From Umezawaea sp036375055 (GTDB lineage: Bacteria > Actinomycetota > Actinomycetes > Mycobacteriales > Pseudonocardiaceae): a stretch of DNA of 64,000 bases. A program made the position numbers and the translations under genes. The DNA lies in NCBI RefSeq assembly GCF_036375055.1, contig NZ_DASUSQ010000094.1, positions 1 to 64,000 on the forward strand, in the 5' to 3' direction. Below the pieces are notes generated by a model. That model saw nothing but the letters and a program-made list of their open reading frames with translations, ran no database searches and was not told where the DNA came from. Below, one piece after another: positions 7,768 to 15,563 of the stretch; positions within the stretch are counted from its first letter, which is position 1, and each line of letters begins with the position of its first letter.

Positions 7768-8508
7768 CTAGGTGGGGATGTGGAGCAGCGTCGCTCCACC
7801 GGCGTCGCGGACGACGAAGGCGCTGATCTCGTTCCAGCGCATGCCGACCCCCGCGTTGAGCTCGACGGCGGGCTTGTCGCCGTTGAGCGCGGGGGCTCCC
7901 ACCAGCCACGACGTGACGGGCATCGTCCCGCCGTCGCGCGTGAGGGCCACCAGGTCGCACCGGCCGGGGCCCTTGGCGCCCGCGACCTCGAACTCGATGG
8001 ACGTGCCCCACGCCTCGGGACGCGCGTGGATCTTCGCGGTCAGCCCGGTCTTGGGGTCGGAGCGGCTGAGCTCCTGGAACACGTCGGTCTCGTTGTTCGC
8101 CACGTTCGACTGCTTCGGCGCGCTACCGGTGTTCGGGCTGGTCTGGGCCACCGTGGAGGCGGTTCCCGAGGTGAGCTTGACGGTGGCGGCGGCGGTGCCA
8201 CCCATCAGCAGCACGGCCACGGCGGCCGCGGCGAGCGCGTAGTTGCGCCGCTTGCGACCGCGGTCGATCGACACCGAGTCCAACATCGCGCGAACCGAGC
8301 GACCGTCCGGGCGTTCACCCGCGGTCCCCCGAAGGAGTCCTGCCTGGTCAGCCTCGTCCAAGAGGTCCGGCAGCACAGCGAAGTCCTTCAGGTCCAGCGC
8401 GCACTTCCGACACTGGGCGAGGTGGTTCTCGAAGGCGTCTACCTCGTCCTCGTCGAGGACACCGAGGACATACGCCGCCACGTCGATGTGGTCCGGCAGC
8501 GCTGTCAC
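7768..8508 (-). CDS. Zinc-finger anti-sigma factor, membrane-anchored
   Basis: The 246-residue product has an N-terminal anti-sigma domain with the zinc-finger motif HLAQCRKC (His29, Cys33, Cys36: H-x3-C-x2-C). A single membrane segment lies at about 89-107, after RGRKRRN. The extracellular C-terminal domain of about 135 residues ends in a beta-rich region. It should hold the ECF sigma factor encoded 4 bp upstream inactive at the membrane and release it on an external or redox cue. This is the ZAS/RslA-like design. The GTG start at 8508 follows the sigma stop closely, so translation is probably coupled. Confidence 0.88.
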   Translation of the reverse strand: MTALPDHIDVAAYVLGVLDEDEVDAFENHLAQCRKCALDLKDFAVLPDLLDEADQAGLLRGTAGERPDGRSVRAMLDSVSIDRGRKRRNYALAAAAVAVLLMGGTAAATVKLTSGTASTVAQTSPNTGSAPKQSNVANNETDVFQELSRSDPKTGLTAKIHARPEAWGTSIEFEVAGAKGPGRCDLVALTRDGGTMPVTSWLVGAPALNGDKPAVELNAGVGMRWNEISAFVVRDAGGATLLHIPT

Positions 8509-8512
8509 CTGG

Positions 8513-9076
8513 TCAGCCCCGATCCTGCAGTGCCCGCCGAAGGGCGCGAAGTGCGTAGTAAACCCTGGACTTCACCGTACCCGCGGGCACGCCGAGCACC
8601 TCGGCGGCCTCGCCGACGGTCCGGTCGCGCAGGTACGTCTCGAGGATAGCCTCCCGGTGCTCCTCGGTCAGTCCGCTCATCGCCTCGGCGACCACGATCG
8701 CGGACAGCGTGCGGTCCGCCTCGTCGCGCACCGGTGCTTCGTCCGAGGGCGTCAACTGGGACTCCTGGGGTCGCACGCTGCGCTTCCGCCGGTCGTCGAT
8801 GACCAGCCGTCGCGCCACCGTGAACAGCCACGATCGGAGCAGCACGGGGTCGCGTTCGAGCTTCTCCGCGTTGCGCCAGGCCCGCACGAGGGTTTCCTGA
8901 ACGATGTCCTCTGCCCATTGCCGGTCGTGACCGGTCAACCGCATGGCGTGTCCCAGCAGGGGACTGCCGAATTCTTGGTAGAGCCGCCGGATCAGTTCGT
9001 CTTCCAGACTTCCGTCCGGTTGCCACATCTGATCGCGCTCAGTTTGCGTACGTCTGTGCCGCGCCACGTCACGCAT
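8513..9076 (-). CDS. ECF RNA polymerase sigma factor (SigL/SigK-like)
   Basis: The 187-residue product has an ECF region 2 (LYQEFGSPLLGHAMRLTGHDRQWAEDIVQETLVRAWRN, with RSWLFTVARRLVIDDRRKR) and a region 4 helix-turn-helix (LTEEHREAILETYLRDRTVGEAAEVLGVPAGTVKSRVYYALRALRRAL). It directs RNA polymerase to a small regulon under control of the adjacent anti-sigma factor. The neighbours it diverges from are secreted and redox proteins, and an ECF-type promoter precedes them. The ATG at 9076 has no strong ribosome site, and an internal ATG at 9028 (MWQPDG) is a possible alternative. Confidence 0.9.
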   Translation of the reverse strand: MRDVARHRRTQTERDQMWQPDGSLEDELIRRLYQEFGSPLLGHAMRLTGHDRQWAEDIVQETLVRAWRNAEKLERDPVLLRSWLFTVARRLVIDDRRKRSVRPQESQLTPSDEAPVRDEADRTLSAIVVAEAMSGLTEEHREAILETYLRDRTVGEAAEVLGVPAGTVKSRVYYALRALRRALQDRG

Positions 9077-9138
9077 CTTGGCTTGAGTTCGCCTTCTAGT
9101 CGAGAGTTTTGACGGAAGAAAAGTTTTCTAATCGTTTG

Positions 9139-9166
9139 TGAACCTTCATCCGAGGCGGACCGTACT
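9139..9166 (+). promoter_or_regulatory. ECF-type promoter TGAACC-N16-CGTACT
   Basis: TGAACC at 9139-9144 and CGTACT at 9161-9166 are separated by 16 bp. Mycobacterial SigL promoters have the form TGAACC-N15-17-CGTG, and ECF promoters generally carry AAC in the -35 element and CGT in the -10 element. It points at the lipoprotein gene starting at 9252, leaving a leader of about 80 bases. The sigma factor encoded just to the left is the obvious user. That link is inference. Confidence 0.6.
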
Positions 9167-9251
9167 CCTCTGTATCCGCTCCTTCGGGTTGGGGTGACAC
9201 ATGTCGCCACTGCTCCGAATGGCGGATCCTGACAGGAGAGAAAGGTTCTAC

Positions 9252-9923
9252 GTGATGCTGAGCAAACGCACAGGGCGGGTTCTGGTCCTCATCCCCGCCG
9301 CCGCAGCAGCCCTCGTAGCGACCTCGGCCTGTGGCGCGGTCACAGCGGCCCCTCCCACCCAGGCCGCCGTCGAGGCGGGCTACGCGCAGGCGGGCAACGG
9401 CACCGGCACCGGCAACATCGCGGCGGCTCCCCCGACCGCCGCTCCCCCGGACGCCGAGACGCCCGCCGCGGACGTCCCCGCCGTCGAGCCCACCAACGAC
9501 TCGGCGAACCGGATGCTGTCGGCCTTCGCGTCCGCGCAGCTGGGCACCGTGGTCGTCAACGCCCACGGCTTCGCGGTCTACCGGTTCGACAAGGACACGA
9601 CGAAGCCGTCGAAGTCGAACTGCGAGGGCGAGTGCGCGAAGACGTGGCCGCCCGTGCTCGCGACCAACCGCACGATGGTGTCGGAGCTGGACGCGGCCCT
9701 GGTGGGCCAGGTCGCCCGCGCCGACGGCAAGCTCCAGGTGACGTTCGCGGGCTCGCCGCTCTACACCTACACCGGCGACCGCGCGCCCGGCCGCACCAGC
9801 GGCCAGGGCAAGGGCGGCACCTGGTGGGCCGTCACGCCCACCGGTGCGAAGGCCGCGGGCACGGCGGGCACCGGCACACCGCCCTCCAGCGCGCCCGCCT
9901 CCGGCCCCGGCACCGAGAACTGA
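9252..9923 (+). CDS. Secreted lipoprotein with repeat of the COG4315 type
   Basis: The product of about 223 residues has a lipoprotein signal peptide ending VATSAC (lipid Cys about residue 27). A low-complexity Ala/Pro/Thr linker follows, then a domain with two copies of the conserved Yx(F/Y)xxD-type motif: AVYRFDKDTTKPSKSNCEGECAKTWPP and LYTYTGDRAPG. The CEGECAKTWPP stretch is typical of the family, often annotated as secreted repeat or predicted lipoprotein with a Yx(FWY)xxD motif. The biochemical role is unknown. The start is GTG 9252 or ATG 9255; AAAGG at 9241-9245 gives 6 or 9 bp spacing. Its position behind an ECF promoter, with sigma and anti-sigma genes opposite, recurs in actinobacteria. 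Confidence 0.82.
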   Translation: MMLSKRTGRVLVLIPAAAAALVATSACGAVTAAPPTQAAVEAGYAQAGNGTGTGNIAAAPPTAAPPDAETPAADVPAVEPTNDSANRMLSAFASAQLGTVVVNAHGFAVYRFDKDTTKPSKSNCEGECAKTWPPVLATNRTMVSELDAALVGQVARADGKLQVTFAGSPLYTYTGDRAPGRTSGQGKGGTWWAVTPTGAKAAGTAGTGTPPSSAPASGPGTEN

Positions 9924-9936
9924 GGAGCGCGAACCC

Positions 9937-10692
9937 GTGACGGTCACCCGCTTCCTCGGCGTCCTCGGCGCGCTGCTGTTCGCGTTCGCGGTCGGCACGA
10001 CCGGCTCCGCGACCGCGCAGGGCGAACCGGACCAGCGCACCCCGCTCGGCACGATCACCGCGGCGGACAAGGACTTGCTCATCAAGGTGAAGCAGGCCAG
10101 TCTGTGGGAGGGTCCGGTGGGCGAGGAAGCCCAGACCCGTTCGCAGAACCAGCGGGTCCGCGAGGTCGGGCTCCAGCTGGCGGCCGACCACCGCAAGCTC
10201 GACGAGCGCCTGGCCGCACTGGCCGGGCAGATGGGCGTCGCGCTGCCCGCGACGGTCAACCCGACCCAGCAGGGCTGGATCGACGAGCTGCGCGGCCTGA
10301 ACGGCAAGGCCTTCGACACCGCGTTCGCGAACCGGCTGCGGGCCGCGCACGGCCAGGGCTTCGCCGAGGTGGCCGAGGTCCGGATGGGCACCCGCAACCA
10401 GGCGATCCGCGACTTCGCCCAGGCCACCAACGACATCGTCGCCAAGCACATGACGATGTTGGAGAGCACCGGTCTGGTGACCCAGGCCGGGATGTCCGAC
10501 CCCGTCCCGGCGGGCGGGATGCCCGGCATGGCGGGGGATCCGGCTCTGGCGTCGGCGCGGACGGGGCTGCTGGGCGGCCTGTCCTCCGGCGGCGGCCCCG
10601 ACCTGCTGATGATCGGGTTGATCGTCCTGGTCGGAGTGATCGTCACGGTCACGCTGCTGCGCCTGGTGAAGCCCGAGCACCCGGCGGACTGA
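9937..10692 (+). CDS. DUF4142 domain membrane-anchored secreted protein
   Basis: The 251-residue product has a Sec signal peptide (cleavage probably after ATAQ, about residue 28). A mostly helical DUF4142 domain follows, with the core KVKQASLWEGPVGEEAQTRS, LAADHRKLDERLA and TNDIVAKHMTMLES. It ends with a C-terminal membrane helix (LLMIGLIVLVGVIVTVTLL) and a basic tail. DUF4142 is a ferritin-like helical bundle found in many secreted bacterial proteins, and the function is not established. The GTG at 9937 has AGGAG at 9923-9927, which overlaps the stop codon of the preceding lipoprotein gene. The two genes are one operon. Confidence 0.85.
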   Translation: MTVTRFLGVLGALLFAFAVGTTGSATAQGEPDQRTPLGTITAADKDLLIKVKQASLWEGPVGEEAQTRSQNQRVREVGLQLAADHRKLDERLAALAGQMGVALPATVNPTQQGWIDELRGLNGKAFDTAFANRLRAAHGQGFAEVAEVRMGTRNQAIRDFAQATNDIVAKHMTMLESTGLVTQAGMSDPVPAGGMPGMAGDPALASARTGLLGGLSSGGGPDLLMIGLIVLVGVIVTVTLLRLVKPEHPAD

Positions 10693-10706
10693 CCGGTCCA
10701 CGTCGT

Positions 10707-10722
10707 CGGGGTCACGACCCCG
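10707..10722 (+). terminator. Short GC hairpin after the DUF4142 gene
   Basis: The sequence CGGGGTCACGACCCCG folds on itself (7-bp arms with a 2-bp centre; realistically 5 pairs and a 6-base loop). It lies 15 bp downstream of the DUF4142 stop and may end or attenuate that transcript. There is no T-run. Confidence 0.4.
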
Positions 10723-10803
10723 GCTCTCCCTCTACCGAGGAGGAGGTGGTACTAGAAGCACCAACGACTTCCATCGCGGAACTGTTTCCACCCGCCCGTC
10801 CGT

Positions 10804-10831
10804 CCTGGCGTGAACACTCCTGCACGCCAGG
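10804..10831 (+). promoter_or_regulatory. Structured leader upstream of the ferric-reductase/ferredoxin gene
   Basis: CCTGGCGTG (10804-10812) pairs perfectly with CACGCCAGG (10823-10831) around a 10-base loop. The flanks CCCGCC and GGCGGG can extend the stem after a small internal loop. The structure sits about 80 bp before the GTG at 10908. A second purine-rich GAGGAGGAGG stretch lies at 10737-10746. It may be a terminator or a regulatory leader. If the coding region starts at the upstream GTG (10746), the hairpin would be inside the gene. Confidence 0.35.
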
Positions 10832-10907
10832 CCGGGCGGGTCCCCCCACCACGATCAACCAGCACCACCCGAGGTCTTCTCCTCCTCGCCGTTCTCGGAG
10901 GTTTTCC

Positions 10908-11741
10908 GTGTTCAACCAGGTCCCGCTCCTGCTCGCTCAGGCAAGCGCCGACCAAGACGCCGGGGTGAAGAGCGTTGCTCAGCTCTCGGCACGTCTTGCC
11001 TACGCGACCATGTGCGCGACCCTCGCCTGGGGCGTGCTCATCGCCACCGGCTGGGCGCACAAGATCACCGGCACCCAGGGGCTCCGCAACACCCACATGG
11101 TGCTCGCGACCCTGGCGCTGGCGTTCGGCAGCCTCCACGCGATCTGCTTCACGCTGTTGAAGACCGTCGACTTCGGACTGCTCAAGGTCCTCGTCCCGTT
11201 CGCCAACGGCGGCCTGGTGCGGCACGCGCTCGGCATCGTCGGGCTCGAACTGATGATGGCCATCGCCTTCACGGTGGGGTTGAGGAAGAAGGCCCTGTAC
11301 CGCAAGTGGTTGCGGTTCCACCAGATGGCCTACGTGGCCGTCACCCTCACCGTCGTCCACTCGTGGTTCGGGGCCATCGCCAACGGCAACCTGGCGATCC
11401 TGTGGCTCGCGGGACTGACGATCCTCATCCCGACCGCTACGATCGCCATCGCGCGCTTCCTGCCGCCCGATGTCCTGATGCGACTGGGGATGATGGAGCC
11501 CGAGCCCGGCTTCGAACCCGAGCCGACGGGCGGCGGAAACGCCATGGATGTCAGCGTCGACAACCACCGGTGCCACAGGTACGGCGTGTGCCAGGCCGAG
11601 GCGCCGGAAGTGTTCCAACTCATCGAGGACAACAGGCTGACCTACGAGCGCAGGCCTTCGCCCGAGCTGTACGCGAAGGTCCGCACGGCGGCCAGGTCCT
11701 GCCCCATGCGGGCGATCGAACTGCGGGAGCGTGTGCGGTGA
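10908..11741 (+). CDS. Ferric-reductase-like membrane protein fused to a [3Fe-4S] ferredoxin
   Basis: The 277-residue product has about five membrane helices (residues 28-190) carrying paired histidines suited to heme: THMVLATLALAFGSLHAICF in one helix, and FHQMAYVAVTLTVVHSWF in another. This is the ferric-reductase / cytochrome b561-like pattern. After a Pro/Glu linker, the C-terminal 65 residues form a small ferredoxin: VDNHRCHRYGVCQAEAPEVFQL with a later RSCPMRAIEL. There are three cysteines (C-x5-C and C-P), the pattern of [3Fe-4S] ferredoxins. It should pass electrons between the ferredoxin reductase encoded next and heme in the membrane. GGAGG at 10897-10901 supports GTG 10908. The frame is open further upstream, to another GTG at 10746. 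The stop overlaps the next gene by 4 bp. Confidence 0.82.
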   Translation: MFNQVPLLLAQASADQDAGVKSVAQLSARLAYATMCATLAWGVLIATGWAHKITGTQGLRNTHMVLATLALAFGSLHAICFTLLKTVDFGLLKVLVPFANGGLVRHALGIVGLELMMAIAFTVGLRKKALYRKWLRFHQMAYVAVTLTVVHSWFGAIANGNLAILWLAGLTILIPTATIAIARFLPPDVLMRLGMMEPEPGFEPEPTGGGNAMDVSVDNHRCHRYGVCQAEAPEVFQLIEDNRLTYERRPSPELYAKVRTAARSCPMRAIELRERVR

Positions 11742-13297
11742 AGGCGGAAGAACGGGTGGTCATCGTCGGCGGTGGCCTAGCTGGGCTCCGGGCCGGAGAA
11801 CGCCTGCGGGAGCTGGGTTTCAACGGCGAGCTGATGATCCTGTCGGCGGAGCGGCACAAGCCGTACCACAGACCCGCACTGTCGAAGGAGGTCATCACCG
11901 GCGAGCTGAACCCGCGCGAGCTGGGCTTCAAGATCAGCGACGAGATGGACGCGACCTGGCGGCTGGGCGTGCCCGCCGAGTCCCTGGACACCAGCAGGCG
12001 CGTCGTCGGCCTCCCCGGCGGCGAGGAGGTCCGCTACGACGGCCTGATCATCGCGACCGGCGTGGAGTCGCGGCACATGCCCGGCGCCCCGCGCCAGGAC
12101 GAGCGCGTCCACGTGCTGCGGACCGTCGACGACGCCATCGCGATCCGCAACTCCATCGCCTCGACCCAGGGCCTCGTCGTCGTCATCGGCGGCGGCCTGA
12201 TCGGCTGCGAGATCGCGGCCTCCGTGCGCGGCATGGGCCGCGACGTGGCCATCATCAACCGGAGCGACACGCTGCTGGGCGGCGCGACCGGCAAGGTGAT
12301 CGGCGACTACATCACCGACACGCACCGCGCCAAGGGCACGCGCCTGGCGATGGGCGTGAAGATCCTGCACTGGATGCGCCAGGCCAACGGCATCGCGATC
12401 CACCTGTCCGACGGCCAGGTGCTCTTCGCCGCCGTCGTGGTGCTCGCGGTCGGCTCGGTGCCCTCGATCTCGTGGCTGCGCGGTTCCGGCCTGGTGCTGG
12501 AGGACGGCGTCATGTGCGAGACGAGCTGCCACGTGGTCGGCGGCACGGACGTGGTGGCCTGCGGTGACGTCGCCCGCTGGCCGAACCTGCGCTTCGGCGG
12601 CGTGCAGCGCCGCGTCGAGCACTGGCTGAACGCGGTGGAGATGGGCCGGGCGGCCGCGGAGAACCTGCTGGTGGGCCGGGAGAGCTCCCGCCCGTACACG
12701 CCGGTGCCGCGCTTCTGGACCGAGCAGTACGGCATGCGCATCCAGGGCGCGGGTCTGGCGTCGCTGGCGACGGACACGACGACGTTGTCGCAGCCGACCG
12801 GCGACCACCGCACGATCACCGGCTTCATCAAGGACGGCAAGCTCGTCGCGATGGTCGCGCTCGACTCCCCCGGCGCCCTGATCCGCCTGTCGCCCCAGCT
12901 CTTCCAGCAGAACACCGTCACCCGGCCCGACCGCCAGGAGACGCTCACGCAGCACCTCCAGCGGCGCGAGCAGCCCCAGCCGGTGGCCGAGCAGCCGCGC
13001 CAGGAGGTGCCGAGGCCCGCGCCGCAGCCCGTCGTGCAGGAGCCGCCGAGGCGCGAGCCCCCGCCGCGGTACGAGCCGCAGCCGGAGCCCCAGTACCCGC
13101 AGTACGCCGCCCCGGCGGCGGAGTACCACCCGGAGCTGGAGGACCAGGAGCAGGAGCGGGAGCTGGAGGCCGCGATGGCCGAGGCGTTCCTGCCGAGGCG
13201 CACGCAGGCCCCGCGCTCCCGGTCCGGCGGGCAGCCGAGGCTGCTGGTCCGCTCCGGCGGCGGAGGCGGTCGCAGCAGCGCCCGTCCACCCCGCTAG
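11738..13297 (+). CDS. FAD-dependent ferredoxin/rubredoxin reductase with a long C-terminal tail
   Basis: The 519-residue product is a NAD(P)/FAD oxidoreductase. An FAD-binding motif VVIVGGGLAGLRAGERL lies near the N terminus and an NADH-binding motif VVVIGGGLIGCEIAAS at about residues 145-160. The second FAD motif reads VVACGDVARW. Family members of about 400 residues reduce small ferredoxins. Here about 115 extra residues follow (roughly 395-519), rich in Pro, Gln, Glu and Arg (EPPRREPPPRYEPQPEPQ), with no predicted fold. The GTG start overlaps the stop of the membrane ferredoxin gene (GTGA), so the two proteins are made together and the reductase is the likely electron donor. A strong terminator follows. 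Confidence 0.87.
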   Translation: MKAEERVVIVGGGLAGLRAGERLRELGFNGELMILSAERHKPYHRPALSKEVITGELNPRELGFKISDEMDATWRLGVPAESLDTSRRVVGLPGGEEVRYDGLIIATGVESRHMPGAPRQDERVHVLRTVDDAIAIRNSIASTQGLVVVIGGGLIGCEIAASVRGMGRDVAIINRSDTLLGGATGKVIGDYITDTHRAKGTRLAMGVKILHWMRQANGIAIHLSDGQVLFAAVVVLAVGSVPSISWLRGSGLVLEDGVMCETSCHVVGGTDVVACGDVARWPNLRFGGVQRRVEHWLNAVEMGRAAAENLLVGRESSRPYTPVPRFWTEQYGMRIQGAGLASLATDTTTLSQPTGDHRTITGFIKDGKLVAMVALDSPGALIRLSPQLFQQNTVTRPDRQETLTQHLQRREQPQPVAEQPRQEVPRPAPQPVVQEPPRREPPPRYEPQPEPQYPQYAAPAAEYHPELEDQEQERELEAAMAEAFLPRRTQAPRSRSGGQPRLLVRSGGGGGRSSARPPR

Positions 13298-13311
13298 CAC
13301 CACCGCCCGCC

Positions 13312-13354
13312 CGCTGCCCCGTGCCCCCGGTTCGTCCAGGGGCACGGGGCAGCG
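13312..13354 (+). terminator. Perfect 16-bp stem terminator after the redox operon
   Basis: CGCTGCCCCGTGCCCC (13312-13327) pairs without mismatch with 13339-13354 around an 11-base loop. It begins 14 bp after the reductase stop. There is no T-run, as is usual in actinomycetes. Confidence 0.85.
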
Positions 13355-13568
13355 GTGTGTCCGGACCGGGCTGCGGCCGATGTGGACCGTGCCGCCCCCT
13401 GCGCGGCTCCGAGCCGCGCGGCCCACGATGATGGTGGACGGCGGAGGGACGCCGGACCACGCCGGTGCGGACACTGTTCACCCGCACGACCAACCGGGGT
13501 AATGAGGGGTCCTCAGCATTCCGGGGAACACTTGGCGCCGAACAGGCGAACGACCGCGGGGAGTTGTG

Positions 13569-14813
13569 GTGTTGATGCGGACGAACAGGACCGGGGCAGT
13601 CACCGTCGTGGGGATTCCCGCGCGCGACGAGGCGGCCACCGTCGCCGCGGTCGCCCGAGCCGCCGACGCGGGCCTGCGGGCGGCGTTCCCCGACGGCCGC
13701 AACGTCGTGGTGCTGGCCGACAACGGCAGCACGGACGGCACGGCCGAGCGCTTCGAGGCGACCGAGCTGGCCGTCGAGAAGGTCGTCGTCCGGTCCGGCG
13801 GGATCGGCACCGGCAAGGGCACCAACGTGTTCGAGATCCTCGACCAGGGCGCGCTGCACGGCGCCGACCGGGTGCTGCTGCTCGACGCCGACGTCCGGTC
13901 GACCGAACCGGAGTGGATCGACCGGCTGGCGTGCGCCGTGGACGGACCGGAGCCGACGATCGCCGTGCCCGCGTACCGGCGCAACCGGTTCGAGGCCAAC
14001 ACCACCAACCACCTCGCCAGCCCGCTGCTGGCCGCCGTGTACGGCGTGCACGTGCAGCAGCCCATCGGCGGCGAGTTCGCGTTCAACCGCGCGTTCGTCG
14101 AGCGCGCCAGGACGTGGGCGCGGCCCGCCAGCTCCTACCTGTACGGCATCGACGTGTGGCTGACGGCGAACGCGCTGCGGGAGGGCCTGCGCGTGGTCGA
14201 GGTCCCGCTGGGGCGCAAGCTGCACAACTCGCCGTTCCCGAAGATCCTGCGGCTGCCCCAGCAGGTGCTGGACTCGCTGTTCCACGTCCTGCGGCACACC
14301 GACGGCGTCCGTCCGCCCGAGCGGCGCGACCCGGTCGCCCGCGCGGCCGTCGACAGCGCGTCCGTGCGCCCCGATCCGGTCGTGGTGGCGCACGTGACCC
14401 ACCAGGTCGGGCGGTACCTGGGCGACCACTGGGCCGGCGTGCGCGACCTGTTCCCGGCCGCGCGGGACCTCGGGGCCGCGCCGTGGGGGCTGCGGGTCGG
14501 CACGGACGAGTGGCCGCTGCTGCTGGCCGACGCCGTCGTCGGGGTCGCGGCGGGCGACCTGGAGTCCACCCGCGACCACCTGGTGGCGCTGTACGTGAAC
14601 CGCGTGCTGACGTTCTGGGACGAGATCGAGGGCCTGGACGGGCCCGGGATCGACGCGCTGCTCGACCGGCAGGCCGCGGCGACGGTCGAGGCGGTGGGGG
14701 CGAGGGCCGTCGTGTTCGACCGAACGGCCGTGCCCCCGGTGTTCCACGAGAACCACTGGGTGGGGTACAACGAGGAGTCCGGGCGGCCCCTGGGGTGGAG
14801 CGTCCCGGCCTGA
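13569..14813 (+). CDS. GT-A fold glycosyltransferase, GpgS/MpgS-like
   Basis: The product of about 414 residues starts with VVGIPARDEAATVAAV and VVVLADNGSTDGTAERF, the nucleotide-sugar-binding region of GT2/GT81/GT55-like enzymes. The metal-binding DxD is LLLDADVRS (Asp106 and Asp108). An acceptor-side region follows: GGEFAFNRAF, then LYGIDVWLTANALREGLRVVEVPLG. This order resembles glucosyl- and mannosyl-3-phosphoglycerate synthases. The extra C-terminal 120 residues are longer than in mycobacterial GpgS. The substrate is not readable from the sequence. GGGGAG at 13558-13563 sits 5 bp before GTG 13569; GTG 13566 and ATG 13575 are alternatives. The gene stands alone after a terminator. Confidence 0.75.
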   Translation: MLMRTNRTGAVTVVGIPARDEAATVAAVARAADAGLRAAFPDGRNVVVLADNGSTDGTAERFEATELAVEKVVVRSGGIGTGKGTNVFEILDQGALHGADRVLLLDADVRSTEPEWIDRLACAVDGPEPTIAVPAYRRNRFEANTTNHLASPLLAAVYGVHVQQPIGGEFAFNRAFVERARTWARPASSYLYGIDVWLTANALREGLRVVEVPLGRKLHNSPFPKILRLPQQVLDSLFHVLRHTDGVRPPERRDPVARAAVDSASVRPDPVVVAHVTHQVGRYLGDHWAGVRDLFPAARDLGAAPWGLRVGTDEWPLLLADAVVGVAAGDLESTRDHLVALYVNRVLTFWDEIEGLDGPGIDALLDRQAAATVEAVGARAVVFDRTAVPPVFHENHWVGYNEESGRPLGWSVPA

Positions 14814-14848
14814 CGTAACGGACCGGCGCGCGGAAGCGCTCAACAGGC

Positions 14849-15073
14849 ATGAGCCAACGCGGCGGCCTGCCGAGCAGCGGGCGATCGAGGTGGCCCGTGG
14901 CCCTGCTGCTGCTGGCCGCGGTGTTCCTGGCGCTGGCCGTCTGGAACGGTGTGCTGGCCGTGGGCGACTCGGCTCTCTGGCGCAGCGTCACGGCGGCGGC
15001 GTGCGGACTGTGCGCCGTCGCCCTGGTGGTGATCGCCGTCAACGATCGGCGGAGGTGGCCCGGCGACCGATAA
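14849..15073 (+). CDS. Small membrane protein, two helices
   Basis: The 74-residue product has a basic N terminus, two hydrophobic helices (about 17-37 and 43-64) and a basic tail RRRWPGDR, so both ends should face the cytoplasm. I do not recognise the family. It lies 10 bp upstream of the DUF1232 gene and is probably cotranscribed with it. The ribosome site is weak. Confidence 0.55.
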   Translation: MSQRGGLPSSGRSRWPVALLLLAAVFLALAVWNGVLAVGDSALWRSVTAAACGLCAVALVVIAVNDRRRWPGDR

Positions 15074-15083
15074 GGTCGACGGC

Positions 15084-15563
15084 ATGGTCTTCTTCGGCGC
15101 CCTGCTGGCCCTGCTGGGCTTGGCGACGCTCGCGTTCCGCGACGCCGACGTCCTCGGCGTGCCCCCGCTCGGACTCGGGCTCGGGCTGCTCGTGATCGGC
15201 GCGGTCTCGATCGGGCTCGGCTTCCTCCGGCGCGCGCGAGCACGCCGCAGGCGCGTCGCGCGCGGCGAACCGGAGCCGATCGGCACCGTGTTCGACCGCG
15301 CGCGAGCCCTGCCCCGGCTGTTGAGGGCGGCGCGCAAGGACGGCTACCAGGGTCTGCCGAAGGGCCGCATGGCCCTCTGGGGCTTCGCGCTGGTGTACCT
15401 GGTCTCCCCGATCGACGTGATCCCGGAGCTGCTGCCGATCATCGGGGTGACCGACGACGCGGGTGTCGCCGTGTGGCTGCTCACCAGCGTGTCGGCCGCG
15501 ACCGGGGTGTACCTGCGGTGGGAGAAGGACCGCAAGGGGCGGGCGGGGCTGCCGCCGAGCTAG
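15084..15563 (+). CDS. DUF1232 (YkvA-like) membrane protein
   Basis: The 159-residue product has two N-terminal membrane helices, an Arg-rich loop, and then a DUF1232 domain. The domain is recognised by YLVSPIDVIPELLPIIGVTDDAGV in the C-terminal half. DUF1232 is a small helical membrane domain of unknown biochemical role, common next to housekeeping genes. The stop TAG at 15561-15563 shares the palindrome CTAG with the stop of the convergent regulator gene. Confidence 0.85.
   Translation: MVFFGALLALLGLATLAFRDADVLGVPPLGLGLGLLVIGAVSIGLGFLRRARARRRRVARGEPEPIGTVFDRARALPRLLRAARKDGYQGLPKGRMALWGFALVYLVSPIDVIPELLPIIGVTDDAGVAVWLLTSVSAATGVYLRWEKDRKGRAGLPPS

Noticed and set aside
9096..9149. Short minus-strand frame (MKVHKRLENFSSVKTLD) just before the sigma factor gene
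   Set aside because: There is no ribosome site ahead of its ATG and no similarity. It may only reflect the AT-richer promoter region.
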